A stretch of 64,000 nt of DNA from Sinorhizobium terangae (GCF_029714365.1 NZ_CP121659.1:372001-436000); one strand, 5' to 3'; counted from the first letter of the stretch, positions 35,777 to 45,097 are shown. The notes: generated from the sequence alone by a model not told the origin. Program-made: numbers and translations.

Positions 35777-37072
35777 TTGCAGACCAATTTCACACCCGCG
35801 CAGCTCGCTGATCCGCATGTCGCCGAATCCGAGAAGATCCTGCGCAAATGCGTGCACTGTGGTTTCTGCACGGCCACCTGCCCGACCTATGTCGTCCTCG
35901 GCGACGAACTCGACAGTCCCCGCGGGCGGATCTACCTGATCAAGGATATGCTTGAAAACGGCCGGGCGGCAGACCGCGAGACCGTTACCCATATCGACCG
36001 CTGTCTTTCCTGTCTTTCGTGTCTCACGACTTGTCCGTCCGGCGTCGACTATATGCATCTGGTCGACCATGCCCGCATCCACATCGAGAAGACCTACAAA
36101 AGGCCGTTCAAGGATCGCTTGGCGCGCGCCGCTCTCGCCGCGGTGCTGCCTTATCCCGGACGATTCCGTTTCGCGCTCCGCGCGGCCGGCGTTGCCCGCC
36201 CGCTGGCGGGGCTGGCGAAGCGGGTCCCTTGGCTGAAGACTTTTGGCATCATGCTCGACCTTGCTCCGAAGGCGGTGCCGCCGGCGTCCGCAGGGACAAG
36301 ACCCGCCACTTACGCGACGAAGGGCGAGCGTCGCGGCCGGGTCGCGATCCTGACCGGCTGCGCGCAGCCGGTCTTGAAGCCGGAGATCAACGAAGCGGCG
36401 ATCCGGCTGCTGACCGGGCAGGGGATCGAGGTTGTCGTCGCCGCTGGCGAGGGCTGCTGCGGTTCACTGGTGCACCACATGGGACGCGAGGAGCGGGCGC
36501 TCGAGGCTGCGCGCCGTAACGTCGATATCTGGCTGAAGGTCGCCGAAGAAGACGGTCTCGATGCGATCGTCGTGACCGCCTCGGGCTGCGGCACGACGAT
36601 CAAGGATTACGGCCATATGCTGCGGCTGGATCCGGGATATGCGGAAAAGGCCGCGAAAGTGTCCGCATTGGCAAAAGACATCACCGAATATCTGGCCGGG
36701 CTCGAGCTGCCGCAGCGGGAGCCGCAGAAAATGGCCGTTGCCTATCATTCCGCCTGCTCGATGCAGCATGGCCAGAGGATTACGACGGTGCCGAAGGAGC
36801 TGTTGAAGCGAGCGGGATTCACGGTTCGCGAGCCGGCGGAAGGCCATCTCTGCTGCGGCTCGGCCGGCACCTACAACATCCTGCAGCCGGAGATATCGGC
36901 GAAGCTCAAGGCGCGCAAAGTCCGCAACATCGAGGCGACGAAACCGGACGTGATTGCGACCGGCAACATCGGTTGCATCACGCAGATCGCGACCGGGACG
37001 GCGATTCCGATCGTGCACACCGTTGAGCTGCTGGACTGGGCCTATGGCGGACCTAGGCCGGCCGGGCTGTAA
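35777..37072 (+). CDS. glcF: Glycolate oxidase iron-sulfur subunit GlcF
   Basis: Electron-transfer subunit of 431 residues with two ferredoxin-like [4Fe-4S] clusters: CVHCGFCTATCP and CLSCLSCLTTCP. Two CCG domains follow (GEGCCGSLVHHMG and EGHLCCGSAGTYN), which likely bind further iron-sulfur or quinone-linked centres. The start is TTG 35777: GGAG lies seven bases upstream and the frame MQTNFTPAQLADP is the family N-terminus. The nominal start at 35693 lies inside the repeat and is rejected. Separated from glcD-glcE by a membrane gene and a repeat. Confidence 0.93.
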   Translation: MQTNFTPAQLADPHVAESEKILRKCVHCGFCTATCPTYVVLGDELDSPRGRIYLIKDMLENGRAADRETVTHIDRCLSCLSCLTTCPSGVDYMHLVDHARIHIEKTYKRPFKDRLARAALAAVLPYPGRFRFALRAAGVARPLAGLAKRVPWLKTFGIMLDLAPKAVPPASAGTRPATYATKGERRGRVAILTGCAQPVLKPEINEAAIRLLTGQGIEVVVAAGEGCCGSLVHHMGREERALEAARRNVDIWLKVAEEDGLDAIVVTASGCGTTIKDYGHMLRLDPGYAEKAAKVSALAKDITEYLAGLELPQREPQKMAVAYHSACSMQHGQRITTVPKELLKRAGFTVREPAEGHLCCGSAGTYNILQPEISAKLKARKVRNIEATKPDVIATGNIGCITQIATGTAIPIVHTVELLDWAYGGPRPAGL

Positions 37073-37108
37073 TGGGCGAAGCGTGCTCCTTATCCGGCCT
37101 GCCGGCCA

Positions 37109-37185
37109 CCTTCTCCCCGCAAGCGGGGCGAAGGCGACTGGCGGCGCCCCCTTAAAACCCCCTCTTCCCGCAAGCGGGGAGGGGG
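37109..37185. repeat. Two copies of a CCCCGCAAGCGGGG palindromic repeat
   Basis: CCTTCTCCCCGCAAGCGGGG (from 37109, continuing CGAAGG) and CCCTCTTCCCGCAAGCGGGG (from 37160). Each forms a tight stem with a GCAA-type loop. The gap holds no gene; the hairpins lie between convergent glcF and an L,D-transpeptidase and could end both transcripts. Confidence 0.7.
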
Positions 37186-37219
37186 CTGGGGTGAGGGACA
37201 AACTGCCCCGCCGATCCGA

Positions 37220-37915
37220 TCAGCCGCCAAAGATCTGACGGAAAATGTCCACGCCGCGATCGTCGTAGGTAACATCGCCGTGCTTGTTGCCTGGGCCTAT
37301 GACGATCACTTTCGTGCCGACGTCGGCGCGATCGTAAAGGTGCTCGACGTCCTCGTTCATCATCCGGATGCATCCCGACGACATGTTCTGGCCGATCGTC
37401 CAGGGCTGGTTCGTTCCATGGATGCGGAAGATGGTGTCGCGGCCACCCTGGTAGAGATAAAGCGCGCGGGCACCGAGCGGATTGTCGATACCGCCTTCCT
37501 GGGTGATCGGCAGGACGCGGCCCTTCGCCCGTTCGCGCACGCGCATTTCCGCCGGGGGCGTCCAGGCTGGCCACTCGGCCTTGCGGCCGACCTTGACGAC
37601 GCCGGACCAGCCGAAGCCTTCGCGGCCGACGCCAATGCCGTAGCGCGTCGCACGGTTCGGGCCGTCGATGTAATAGAGATATTTGTTGTTGGTATCGACA
37701 ATAATGGTGCCGGGAGCCTCATTCGTCCGGAAACGGACCTTGGTGCGCCAATATTTTTGTGGCGGACGCTTTTGATGGGCGACCAACAGAACGTCGGAAC
37801 GCTTGGCGGCGGCCTCCGGTGCGTTCGCCGGCGTGAACGCCGATGCATTCGTCACGGCAAACAGCACCGTCGCCGCGGCAGCGAACGCCACCACCTTGCT
37901 GGCATGAATTCTCAT
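37220..37915 (-). CDS. L,D-transpeptidase (YkuD), periplasmic
   Basis: Peptidoglycan cross-linking or protein-anchoring enzyme, 231 residues. A Sec signal (KVVAFAAAATVLFAVTNASA) precedes a YkuD domain starting near residue 68 (GTIIVDTNNKYLYYIDG). The catalytic motif HGTNQPWTIGQNMSSGCIRM gives H166 and nucleophile C182, with NEDVEHLYDR behind. It is one of a tandem pair on this strand; the paralogue at 38104 shares the domain but has a longer Pro/Gln-rich N-terminus. Rhizobia use mainly 3-3 cross-links made by such enzymes. Confidence 0.9.
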   Translation of the reverse strand: MRIHASKVVAFAAAATVLFAVTNASAFTPANAPEAAAKRSDVLLVAHQKRPPQKYWRTKVRFRTNEAPGTIIVDTNNKYLYYIDGPNRATRYGIGVGREGFGWSGVVKVGRKAEWPAWTPPAEMRVRERAKGRVLPITQEGGIDNPLGARALYLYQGGRDTIFRIHGTNQPWTIGQNMSSGCIRMMNEDVEHLYDRADVGTKVIVIGPGNKHGDVTYDDRGVDIFRQIFGG

Positions 37916-38023
37916 TAACGATTCCCTCTCAACCCTAATCGCGTGCAGGTTCTCAAATTACCCGCAAGATTTCGCCCACGCCATATCCGATAGAACATCG
38001 GCATCGGCGTAACTTGTATCTCC

Positions 38024-38071
38024 GGGAACAGCTGTTGCGTTTGCACCACTGTTCCCCAGTGCAAACGCAAC
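38024..38071. promoter_or_regulatory. Overlapping inverted repeats between the two transpeptidase genes
   Basis: Perfect 13-base-pair repeat GTTGCGTTTGCAC (38034-38046) / GTGCAAACGCAAC (38059-38071). A second pairing, GGGAACAG (38024-38031) with CTGTTCCC (38049-38056), overlaps the loop, so the two hairpins exclude each other. No T run follows on either strand. Confidence 0.5.
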
Positions 38072-38103
38072 TTGTGCGCGGGCTATTGAGATAATATGCG
38101 ATT

Positions 38104-38865
38104 TTATATCACGATAACCTTGGTGCCGACGTTCACGCGTTCATAGAGATCGACGACATCCTCGTTGCGCATGCGGATGCAGCCGGACGAAACGCCATAG
38201 CCGATCGTCCAGGGCGCGTTGGTGCCGTGGATGCGGTAGAGCGTCGAGCCGAGATACATCGCCCGGGCGCCGAGCGGGTTTGCGGGGCCGCCCTCCATGC
38301 GGGCCGGCAGATAGTGTCCCTTCGCGGCTTCCCGCGCGATCATTTCCTGTGGCGGGGTCCAGCTCGGCCATTCTGCCTTCCGCGTAATCCGGTGGGCGCC
38401 GGCCCACTCGAAGCCCGGCTTGCCGACCCCGACACCATATCGACGGGCTTCGCCCTTGCCGGTGACGAGATAGAGAAAGCGGTTGTTGGTGTCGATCACG
38501 ATCGTGCCGGGCTTTTCCGGACCTCCATAGGCCACGGTTTGCGGCAGGAACTGCGGATCGAACTTCGTCTTTACCGACTTTTGCGGACGTACTGCCGCAA
38601 CCGGCTGTACCAATGCCGGACCGGACTTGCGGCTTACCTGGCGTTGTTCGAACTGTTTTCGGGTGGCCGCCGGCATCTGCGGACGGTAAGCGACCGGACG
38701 CGCCTGGCCACCGGGCTGCATCACCCCAAGCTGCGTCAACCAAGGGGCCGTCAGGTCCGGGCTGACGATGACCGGCGGCCGGTTGTGATACCGGTCGCGC
38801 GCTCCGGCCTCACCGGCAACGACACAGAGGAGGGATACGGCAAGAAAAAGGGATTTCTCCATCAT
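38104..38865 (-). CDS. L,D-transpeptidase (YkuD), periplasmic, second copy
   Basis: A 253-residue paralogue of the gene at 37220. It has a signal peptide (KSLFLAVSLLCVVAGEAGA), then about 90 residues of Pro/Gln/Arg-rich linker, then the YkuD domain (GTIVIDTNNRFLYLVTGKG). The active site RIHGTNAPWTIG with SSGCIRMRNEDV places H213 and C229. The protein ends directly after the conserved GTKVIVI strand, so it lacks the short C-terminal tail of its neighbour. Substrate preference between 3-3 cross-linking and anchoring outer-membrane proteins to peptidoglycan cannot be judged. Confidence 0.9.
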   Translation of the reverse strand: MMEKSLFLAVSLLCVVAGEAGARDRYHNRPPVIVSPDLTAPWLTQLGVMQPGGQARPVAYRPQMPAATRKQFEQRQVSRKSGPALVQPVAAVRPQKSVKTKFDPQFLPQTVAYGGPEKPGTIVIDTNNRFLYLVTGKGEARRYGVGVGKPGFEWAGAHRITRKAEWPSWTPPQEMIAREAAKGHYLPARMEGGPANPLGARAMYLGSTLYRIHGTNAPWTIGYGVSSGCIRMRNEDVVDLYERVNVGTKVIVI

Positions 38866-39115
38866 GAGGCGGACTCGCTACATTACGCCAAAAATCTTCA
38901 ACAACGGCTTCGCGGCCGGGAAAGCGGCGCTTTCACCTGCCGAGATGCCTGGCAATGGCCGGATCGTGGCACCGCGTTGCCACCGAAAGGTAAACGGCCA
39001 TTCATTAAAAGGCCGGCGCGTAGATAAAGCTCCGGGTAGGGTTATCGGCCACTTTATGAAAGTGGTTTCAGAGTGGTAAACAGAACAAAAGAGCAACTGA
39101 AGCGAGAAAGAGACA

Positions 39116-39760
39116 ATGGCCGCGAAAGGCTTGATTACCGGAGATGATGGACTTGATCGTTGCGCCTGGCACGGCAATCTCGAGGACTATCGGCGCTATC
39201 ACGACGAGGAGTGGGGCCGGCCTGTTACGGACGACCACCGGCTGTTCGAGAAGATCTGCCTGGAGGGTTTTCAGTCCGGGCTATCGTGGTTGACGATCCT
39301 GCGGAAGCGCGAAGCGTTTCGCGCGGCATTCGCCGGCTTCGATTTCGACCGGGTTGCCGAATTCGGCGCGGACGATATCGAGCGTTGCCTCGCCGACACC
39401 GGCATCGTGCGCCACCGCGGCAAGATCGTCTCGACCATCAACAACGCGCGGCGCGCCAAGGAACTGCGCGCGGAATTCGGATCGCTTGCCTCCTATTTCT
39501 GGTCCCATGAGCCGGACCAGAGCGAGCGTCCGAAGATCGTGAGCTACGAGGCCTTGATCGCCAATCCGACGACCGCCACGTCGACGCGCATTTCGAAGGA
39601 TTTGAAGAAACGCGGCTGGACCTTTGTCGGACCGACGACGATCTATGCCTTCATGCAGGCGATAGGCCTCGTCAACGACCATATCGAAGGCTGCTTTTGC
39701 CGCGCGAACATCGAGGATATGCGGCAACAATTCAAAAGGCCGGCGCGCCAGTCCGCGTAA
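39116..39760 (+). CDS. tag: DNA-3-methyladenine glycosylase I
   Basis: Base-excision repair enzyme that removes 3-methyladenine. Length 214. The start RCAWHGNLEDYRRYHDEEWG and the following GRPVTDDHRLFEKICLEGFQ with SGLSWLTILRKREAF are diagnostic of Tag, including the zinc-binding Cys near the N-terminus and the C-terminal His/Cys pair (DHIEGCFCR). ATG 39116 follows GAGAAAGAGACA. It stands alone, convergent with the DUF305 gene. Confidence 0.94.
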   Translation: MAAKGLITGDDGLDRCAWHGNLEDYRRYHDEEWGRPVTDDHRLFEKICLEGFQSGLSWLTILRKREAFRAAFAGFDFDRVAEFGADDIERCLADTGIVRHRGKIVSTINNARRAKELRAEFGSLASYFWSHEPDQSERPKIVSYEALIANPTTATSTRISKDLKKRGWTFVGPTTIYAFMQAIGLVNDHIEGCFCRANIEDMRQQFKRPARQSA

Positions 39761-39842
39761 ACCGAGGCGCCGGCAACCTCTCCCGTCAGGTACTTGCCTT
39801 GTTCAAGAGCAGAGTGTGCCGGCGGGAAACCCCTTTCTTCGT

Positions 39843-40220
39843 TTAGCCGCCGTTCTTGGCGAGCCATTCCTTCATCACCTTGATCTCGGCTTCCTGGGCT
39901 TTGATGATGTTTTCCGCCAGCTTGCGGATTTCTTCATCCTTGCCGTGTTCCAATTCGATCTTTGCCATGTCGATCGCTCCCTGGTGGTGGGCAATCATGC
40001 CGCGCACGAAGTCGAGGTCGGTTTTGCCGGTGAAGGCAATGTCCATGTCTTTGTGCATCTTGGCGTTTGCTATGGCGAAGGCCTTGCTGGACGGTGACGT
40101 GTCGCCCGTCGTGTTTGGGGCTTCCATTGAGCCATGCACGTGGCCGCTCTCCTGTGCGAACGAAGGAGCGGCGGCAAGTGCCGTCAACATCAAGGCGGCG
40201 GTGATGGTTTTCAGGGGCAT
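39843..40220 (-). CDS. DUF305 (CopM-like) secreted protein
   Basis: A 125-residue periplasmic protein. A signal peptide (KTITAALMLTALAAAPSFAQ) is followed by a four-helix DUF305 domain with the family motif DLDFVRGMIAHHQGAIDMAK (His-His and Met residues) and the matching helix MHKDMDIAFTGKT. Family members such as CopM bind copper. GAAAGGAAAA precedes the ATG. The neighbouring His-rich secreted protein (40478) supports a shared metal-handling role, but the pair has not been tested. Confidence 0.87.
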   Translation of the reverse strand: MPLKTITAALMLTALAAAPSFAQESGHVHGSMEAPNTTGDTSPSSKAFAIANAKMHKDMDIAFTGKTDLDFVRGMIAHHQGAIDMAKIELEHGKDEEIRKLAENIIKAQEAEIKVMKEWLAKNGG

Positions 40221-40362
40221 GATGTTTTCCTTTCGAAATCTTATCCGTTATTCGCGGATGCTCGTCCGCGATTTGCGGGTTTGTCCGTTTCCCGGCGGAG
40301 GCGCCGAAAAGCGGAGAGATGTTTCAGACGTCCTCGGGGGGGGGGTCGAACAACCGCGGCGT

Positions 40363-40481
40363 TCTAGAGCGGGATGAGGAAAAGTGTGGACGGTTTTCCG
40401 CCCGCATTCCGCTCTAACTCATTAGAATCGATCACGTTTATGGATTTTAGGTCGATTCGACCTAAAATCATTGTGATCTAG
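40363..40481. repeat. AGAGCGGGATG-type dispersed repeat, copy 4, best preserved
   Basis: Begins CTAGAGCGGGATGAGGAAAA, continues GGTTTTCCGCCCGCATTCCG and GAATCGATCACGTTTATGGA, and ends GGTCGATTCGACCTAAAATC then ATTGTGATCTAG. The final CTA is the reverse complement of the stop codon of the leftward gene at 40478. Confidence 0.75.
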
Positions 40482-40861
40482 GCTGAAAGGAAGGGCTTGG
40501 GCGGCGGGACCGGCGGTCTCGCGTTTACGTCGTCGGGCGCCGCGTAGTGGCGCAAGGAAAAGCGACTGGACGGGGTTTCCGGCGGCGTCACTTTGGACTG
40601 TGCGGGGCTGATTGCCAGACACGCCGCGCAAAGCACGGGATGCAGCAGCTTTGTTGGAAGGTTGCAGCGCTCCCCCGCCGCGCAACGCACGTCATGGCCC
40701 GAAGCGTGATGGCCGGAAGCGTGATGATCCGCGGCAACGGCCGCCAGATGATGGTGCCCCATGCCCGCGGTAGCGACATCCCGGGCCTGTGTCGCGGCCG
40801 ACAGGGCGCCGACCAAGGGCGCGGACAGGAACAGCAGAACGAGGGCGAGGCGGCGCAGCAT
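40478..40861 (-). CDS. Secreted His-rich protein, DUF2946-like
   Basis: A 127-residue protein. It starts MLRRLALVLLFLSAPLVGAL, a Sec signal peptide, followed by a His cluster (GMGHHHLAAVAADHHASGHH) and two Cys-containing stretches (DVRCAAGERCN and HPVLCAACLA). The layout resembles the DUF2946 group of small secreted proteins often found by copper genes. The ATG 40861 is chosen because the signal peptide starts there; the frame continues upstream to 41236 without protein-like sequence. Likely periplasmic metal binding; inference only. Confidence 0.6.
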   Translation of the reverse strand: MLRRLALVLLFLSAPLVGALSAATQARDVATAGMGHHHLAAVAADHHASGHHASGHDVRCAAGERCNLPTKLLHPVLCAACLAISPAQSKVTPPETPSSRFSLRHYAAPDDVNARPPVPPPKPFLSA

Positions 40862-40914
40862 GCCTGTAAGATAGGTTAAGTTGCAGCAAGTGGAAGAGGT
40901 GTTGGCGGGCGCCG

Positions 40915-41343
40915 TCACACCCCCAACGCATCCGCGCGCCGAGGAAAAGCAAATACGCCCTCCAGCGCGCCGTCTCCAACTTCGCTGGCAAGCGTCGAAT
41001 TTCCGACGCAACAGAGCGGCGCCGACTGGCCAGATGGACCACGCACGAGCGTGGCGAAGCAGAAGGAGGAGGCTGCCCCGGTCGCCTGCTCCAGTATGTT
41101 CAGAATTATCGATCTGTCGTCTCCGTCGTGGACGCGCAACAGGTCGACGATGCCGCACGGATTTCGCGACGCGCCGAGAAGCGCGAGCGTTCGCGGTCCC
41201 AGAAGGAATGTGCCGCTGGCAAGGTGGCAGCGCCACGGCTCGACGAGATAATCCCCGCGCTCCAGATCGCGCGTCCAGCCTTCATGTGCCTGCAGATGGG
41301 CGGGCTTGACGGCCCCGTCACCGGGATTCACAAATTTCAGCAT
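40915..41343 (-). CDS. Orphan 142-residue protein, PAS-like, paralogue of the gene at 50291
   Basis: No family recognised. Residues 30-142 line up by eye with the gene at 50291: EGW..DL near residue 21-26, then CGIVDLLRVHDGDDRSIILN (compare CGLLNFVRCYDPADRNHVLE), LEQATGAASSFCFAT (FEQAATSSSTFCFST) and the ending EGVFAFPR (LGVFFFPR). The LLRxHDGDDR segment resembles the histidine/aspartate turn of PAS domains (VHPDDR). ATG 41343 is selected because it gives MLKFV, matching MFKIA of the paralogue and an identical length. It may be a soluble sensor module; the ligand is unknown. Confidence 0.65.
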   Translation of the reverse strand: MLKFVNPGDGAVKPAHLQAHEGWTRDLERGDYLVEPWRCHLASGTFLLGPRTLALLGASRNPCGIVDLLRVHDGDDRSIILNILEQATGAASSFCFATLVRGPSGQSAPLCCVGNSTLASEVGDGALEGVFAFPRRADALGV

Positions 41344-41468
41344 GCCGCCAAAATCTCCACTGAAACCCTTGCGTCGCAGTGCCGGACAACCCGACCGACC
41401 AGCGCTTAACCTATAGGAGAACATAGCGACAAGTACAATCACGGATGTGTTATTGGGGAGGCCGTACC

Positions 41469-41570
41469 ATGCGACAGAACGCCGTAGAGCGGGGACACGC
41501 GTCGAAGGGGCTCTCAGTGGGCCGGTATGCGCGCGCTTTGTGCCCGCTGCCCTTGCCGCCCTTGACGTGA
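41469..41570 (+). CDS. 33-codon ORF upstream of hisS, possible leader peptide
   Basis: ATG with the strong ribosome site GGGGAGG seven bases upstream. The peptide begins MRQNAVERGHASKGLSVGRY and ends ARALCPLPLPPLT. It stops 48 bases before the hisS ATG. It has a single His, so a classic His-rich attenuator peptide is unlikely; the Pro/Leu-rich end (CPLPLPPL) could stall ribosomes. No clear terminator or antiterminator pair was found between it and hisS. Confidence 0.4.
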   Translation: MRQNAVERGHASKGLSVGRYARALCPLPLPPLT

Positions 41571-41618
41571 TCCGGTAGGGAATGCACCGACCGAATTTGA
41601 CAGTCCGGAATACTCTTC

Positions 41619-43133
41619 ATGAACGAAAAGCAGAAGAAACCGCAGAAGCTCAAGGCGCGCCTGCCGCGCGGCTTTGTCGATCGTTCGGCGGCGGATATCC
41701 GCGCCGTCGACGAAATGATTGCCAAGATCCAGGAGGTCTACGAGCGCTACGGTTTCGATCCGGTGGAAACGCCGATGTTCGAATATACAGATGCACTGGG
41801 AAAATTCCTTCCCGACAGCGATCGGCCGAACGAAGGCGTCTTCTCGCTGACGGACGACGACGACCAGTGGATGAGCCTGCGCTACGACCTGACGGCGCCG
41901 CTGGCGCGCCACGTGGCGGAGAACTTCAACGAGATCCAGCTTCCCTATCGGACCTATCGGGCGGGCTACGTCTTCCGCAACGAGAAGCCGGGACCGGGAC
42001 GCTTCCGCCAGTTCATGCAGTTCGACGCCGACACGGTCGGTGCGGCGGGCGTCCAGGCCGATGCCGAGATGTGCATGATGATGGCCGACACCATGGAAGC
42101 GCTCGGCATTCAGCGCGGCGACTATGTGATCCGTGTCAACAACCGCAAGGTTCTCGACGGTGTGCTCGAGGCGATCGGTCTTGGTGGTGACGAGCATGCG
42201 AATGCGCGTCTGACGGTTTTGCGTGCAATCGACAAGCTCGACAAGTTCGGCCCCGAAGGTGTGCGACTGCTGCTCGGCGAAGGCCGCAAGGATGAGAGCG
42301 GCGATTTCACCAAGGGTGCGGGCCTGAATGACGAGCAGATCCGCAAGATCCTGTTTTTCGTTGGCATCACTGACTATGCGAAGAGCGCCGCCGAGCTCGC
42401 CGAACTCGTTGCCGGAACCGCCAAGGGCGGAGAGGGCGTCGACGAACTCAATACGATCCGCAGCCTCGTGCTCAGCGCAGGCTATGAAGCGGACCGCATC
42501 AAGATCGACCCCTCGGTCGTGCGTGGCCTCGAATACTATACCGGCCCCGTCTTCGAGGCCGAGTTGCAGTTTGCGGTGACGAACGAGAAGGGCGAGAAGG
42601 TCGTCTTCGGCTCCGTTGGCGGCGGCGGCCGCTATGATGGCCTCGTCTCGCGCTTCATGGGGCAGCCGGTGCCGGCAACCGGCTTCTCGATCGGTGTATC
42701 GCGACTGATGACGGCGCTGAAAAACCTTGGCAAGCTTGGGACCGAGGACGTGATCGCGCCCGTGGTCGTCTGCGTCATGGATCGTGACATCGAGAGCATG
42801 GGCCGCTACCAGCGCTTCGTCCAGGAGCTGCGCCACGCCGGCATCCGGGCCGAGATGTACCAGGGCAACAAGAAGAATTTCGGCGATCAGTTGAAATATG
42901 CCGACCGCCGCGGTTCCCCGCTGGCGATCATCCAGGGCGGCGATGAACGCGCTTCGGGGGTCGTGCAGGTCAAGGACCTGATCGAAGGCAAGCGTCTCTC
43001 GGGCGAAATCCAGGACAATGTTACCTGGCGCGAGGCGCGTGTTGCCCAGATTTCCGTGCCGGAGAGCGATCTGGTAGAGAAGGTGCGGGAGATGCTGGCG
43101 GCGCAGGCTGAGGACCGAACGAAGGCGAACTGA
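41619..43133 (+). CDS. hisS: Histidyl-tRNA synthetase
   Basis: Class II aminoacyl-tRNA synthetase, 504 residues. Motif 2 region [20 protein letters not shown], histidine-specific [14 protein letters not shown], and motif 3 in [14 protein letters not shown]. The anticodon-binding domain occupies the C-terminal 100 residues ([20 protein letters not shown]). The eukaryote-like form with an elongated insertion is usual in rhizobia. hisZ begins five bases after its stop, so hisS-hisZ-hisG form one operon linking tRNA charging and His biosynthesis. Confidence 0.95.
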   Translation: MNEKQKKPQKLKARLPRGFVDRSAADIRAVDEMIAKIQEVYERYGFDPVETPMFEYTDALGKFLPDSDRPNEGVFSLTDDDDQWMSLRYDLTAPLARHVAENFNEIQLPYRTYRAGYVFRNEKPGPGRFRQFMQFDADTVGAAGVQADAEMCMMMADTMEALGIQRGDYVIRVNNRKVLDGVLEAIGLGGDEHANARLTVLRAIDKLDKFGPEGVRLLLGEGRKDESGDFTKGAGLNDEQIRKILFFVGITDYAKSAAELAELVAGTAKGGEGVDELNTIRSLVLSAGYEADRIKIDPSVVRGLEYYTGPVFEAELQFAVTNEKGEKVVFGSVGGGGRYDGLVSRFMGQPVPATGFSIGVSRLMTALKNLGKLGTEDVIAPVVVCVMDRDIESMGRYQRFVQELRHAGIRAEMYQGNKKNFGDQLKYADRRGSPLAIIQGGDERASGVVQVKDLIEGKRLSGEIQDNVTWREARVAQISVPESDLVEKVREMLAAQAEDRTKAN

Positions 43134-43138
43134 ACGCG

Positions 43139-44281
43139 ATGCCTCTGATCAACCTCCCCGCCTTTGCTGGCGACCTGCTTGCCGATTTCGAGCGGATGGA
43201 GACCCTGCGCGTCGATACGCCGGTGATCCAGCCGGCCGAACCCTTTCTCGACATGGCAGGCGAAGACCTGCGGCGTCGCATTTTCCTGACCCAGAGCGAG
43301 ACGGGCGAGAGCCTTTGCCTTCGTCCTGAATTTACGATCCCCGTTTGCCTTCGTCATATCGAGACGGCGACCGGCACGCCGCAGCGCTATGCCTACCTCG
43401 GCGAAGTGTTCCGCCAGCGGCGCGAGGGGTCGAGCGAGTTCTATCAGGCGGGCATCGAGGATCTCGGCGAGCCGGACACCGCGCGGGCGGACGCGCGGGC
43501 CGTGAGCAACGCGATGCAGGTTCTTGCGAACAGGTTGCCGGGACGGCGCCTTAAGGTGACGCTGGGCGACCAATCGGTGTTCGAAGCGGTTGTCGGAGCC
43601 TGCGGGCTGCCTGGCGGCTGGCAGAAGCGGCTGATCCATGCCTTCGGCGAGCCGAAGCAGCTGCAGAAACTTCTGGCGGAACTCGCCGATCCGAAATCCG
43701 CAGGTGTCTTCGGTCACGAGGTCGAGCGGCTTGCGATCATGGGCATGCTGGAGGACGAGGATCGGCTCGTTGCCCTTATCGGCGAGACCATGGAGGCAAC
43801 CGGCTACTCCACCAATGCCAGCCGGTCGCCGCGCGACATCGCTCGCCGCCTGAAGGAAAAAATGGAACTGGCGAACACGCGGCTGGACAAGGTCACGCTC
43901 GCCGTCATGCGCGAATTCCTGACGCTGAACCTGCCGCTCGCCGATGCGCCGGCCGCACTTTTCCGCTTCGCTGCAAAGTCGGGGTTGAAGATCGAAGCCG
44001 CATTGGCGCTTTTCGACGCGCGCGTCGCTGCACTTTCTCAGGCGGGCGCCGACATCAGTCTCGTCCGCTATCGCGCCGCCTTTGGTCGTCCGCTCGACTA
44101 TTATACCGGCCTCGTCTTCGAGATCGAGGTCGAAGGCATGGCGGCCGTTCTCGCCGGTGGTGGACGCTTCGACCGCCTGCTGACGCTTCTGGGCGCCCGT
44201 GAACATATTCCGGCAGTCGGCTTCTCCCTGTGGCTTGACCGGATCGAGCAGGCGGTTTCTGCCGCAGGGGGCGCGAATTGA
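43139..44281 (+). CDS. hisZ: ATP phosphoribosyltransferase regulatory subunit HisZ
   Basis: A HisS paralogue that has lost charging activity and serves as the histidine-sensing, activating partner of short HisG. It is 380 residues and keeps class II folds ([55 protein letters not shown]) but has no anticodon-binding domain. Present only with the 231-residue HisG next to it, as expected. Its stop overlaps the TTG start of hisG. Confidence 0.93.
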   Translation: MPLINLPAFAGDLLADFERMETLRVDTPVIQPAEPFLDMAGEDLRRRIFLTQSETGESLCLRPEFTIPVCLRHIETATGTPQRYAYLGEVFRQRREGSSEFYQAGIEDLGEPDTARADARAVSNAMQVLANRLPGRRLKVTLGDQSVFEAVVGACGLPGGWQKRLIHAFGEPKQLQKLLAELADPKSAGVFGHEVERLAIMGMLEDEDRLVALIGETMEATGYSTNASRSPRDIARRLKEKMELANTRLDKVTLAVMREFLTLNLPLADAPAALFRFAAKSGLKIEAALALFDARVAALSQAGADISLVRYRAAFGRPLDYYTGLVFEIEVEGMAAVLAGGGRFDRLLTLLGAREHIPAVGFSLWLDRIEQAVSAAGGAN

Positions 44282-44973
44282 CGGTGACGATTGCACTGCC
44301 TTCGAAGGGGCGGATGAAGGATGATGCTTCGGCGATCTTCGAGCGGGCCGGAATGAAGATTGTCGCGGTCGGCAACGATCGTTCCTACCGGGGCCGGGTC
44401 GAAGGCTGGGACGACGTCGAGATTGCCTTTCTTTCGGCCTCGGAAATCTCTCGCGAGATCGGCAGCGGCGCCGTCGATTTCGGCGTCACCGGTGAAGACC
44501 TCGTTCGCGAGGGCTTGGCCGACGCGGATGCGCGTGTGGAATTCTGCGCCCGGCTCGGCTTCGGCCATGCCGATGTCGTCGTGGCCGTACCGGAAATCTG
44601 GTATGACGTCGATACCATGGCGGACCTCGGCGACGTCGCCGCCGATTTCCGTGCACGTCACGGCCGCAGGCTGGCAATCGCCACCAAATACTGGCGCCTG
44701 ACCCAGCAGTTTTTCTCCGGAAGCCATGGCATCCAGCTCTATCGTATTGTCGAAAGTCTGGGCGCGACCGAAGGCGCGCCGGCTTCCGGTTCCGCGGACA
44801 TCATCGTCGACATCACCTCGACCGGTTCGACGCTGAAGGCGAACCATCTCAAGATCCTTTCGGACGGTGTGATCCTGCGGTCGGAAGCCTGCCTCGTCAG
44901 GGCGCGGAAGGCGGCCCATGCGGGCGATCCCGTCATTGACCGGATCGTGGCAGCCGTCCGCGCCGCGCTCTGA
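44278..44973 (+). CDS. hisG: ATP phosphoribosyltransferase, short catalytic form
   Basis: First step of histidine biosynthesis: ATP + PRPP to N1-phosphoribosyl-ATP. Length 231 (short form), lacking the C-terminal regulatory domain, consistent with HisZ next door. Motifs are [32 protein letters not shown], and the PRPP loop [19 protein letters not shown]. The start codon is TTG, overlapping the hisZ stop by four bases (TTGA), so translation is coupled and initiation is probably weak. Confidence 0.93.
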   Translation: MTVTIALPSKGRMKDDASAIFERAGMKIVAVGNDRSYRGRVEGWDDVEIAFLSASEISREIGSGAVDFGVTGEDLVREGLADADARVEFCARLGFGHADVVVAVPEIWYDVDTMADLGDVAADFRARHGRRLAIATKYWRLTQQFFSGSHGIQLYRIVESLGATEGAPASGSADIIVDITSTGSTLKANHLKILSDGVILRSEACLVRARKAAHAGDPVIDRIVAAVRAAL

Positions 44974-45097
44974 GAGCCCGCGGCGAGCCTCAGGTGTCAC
45001 GCAGGAAATTTCACCTCGGGTGCTGACAATTGCAATTGCGACGACCTATGTAGGGGCGGCACATCCCACCTTCGCCATCCCACCTCGAGGCATCCTT

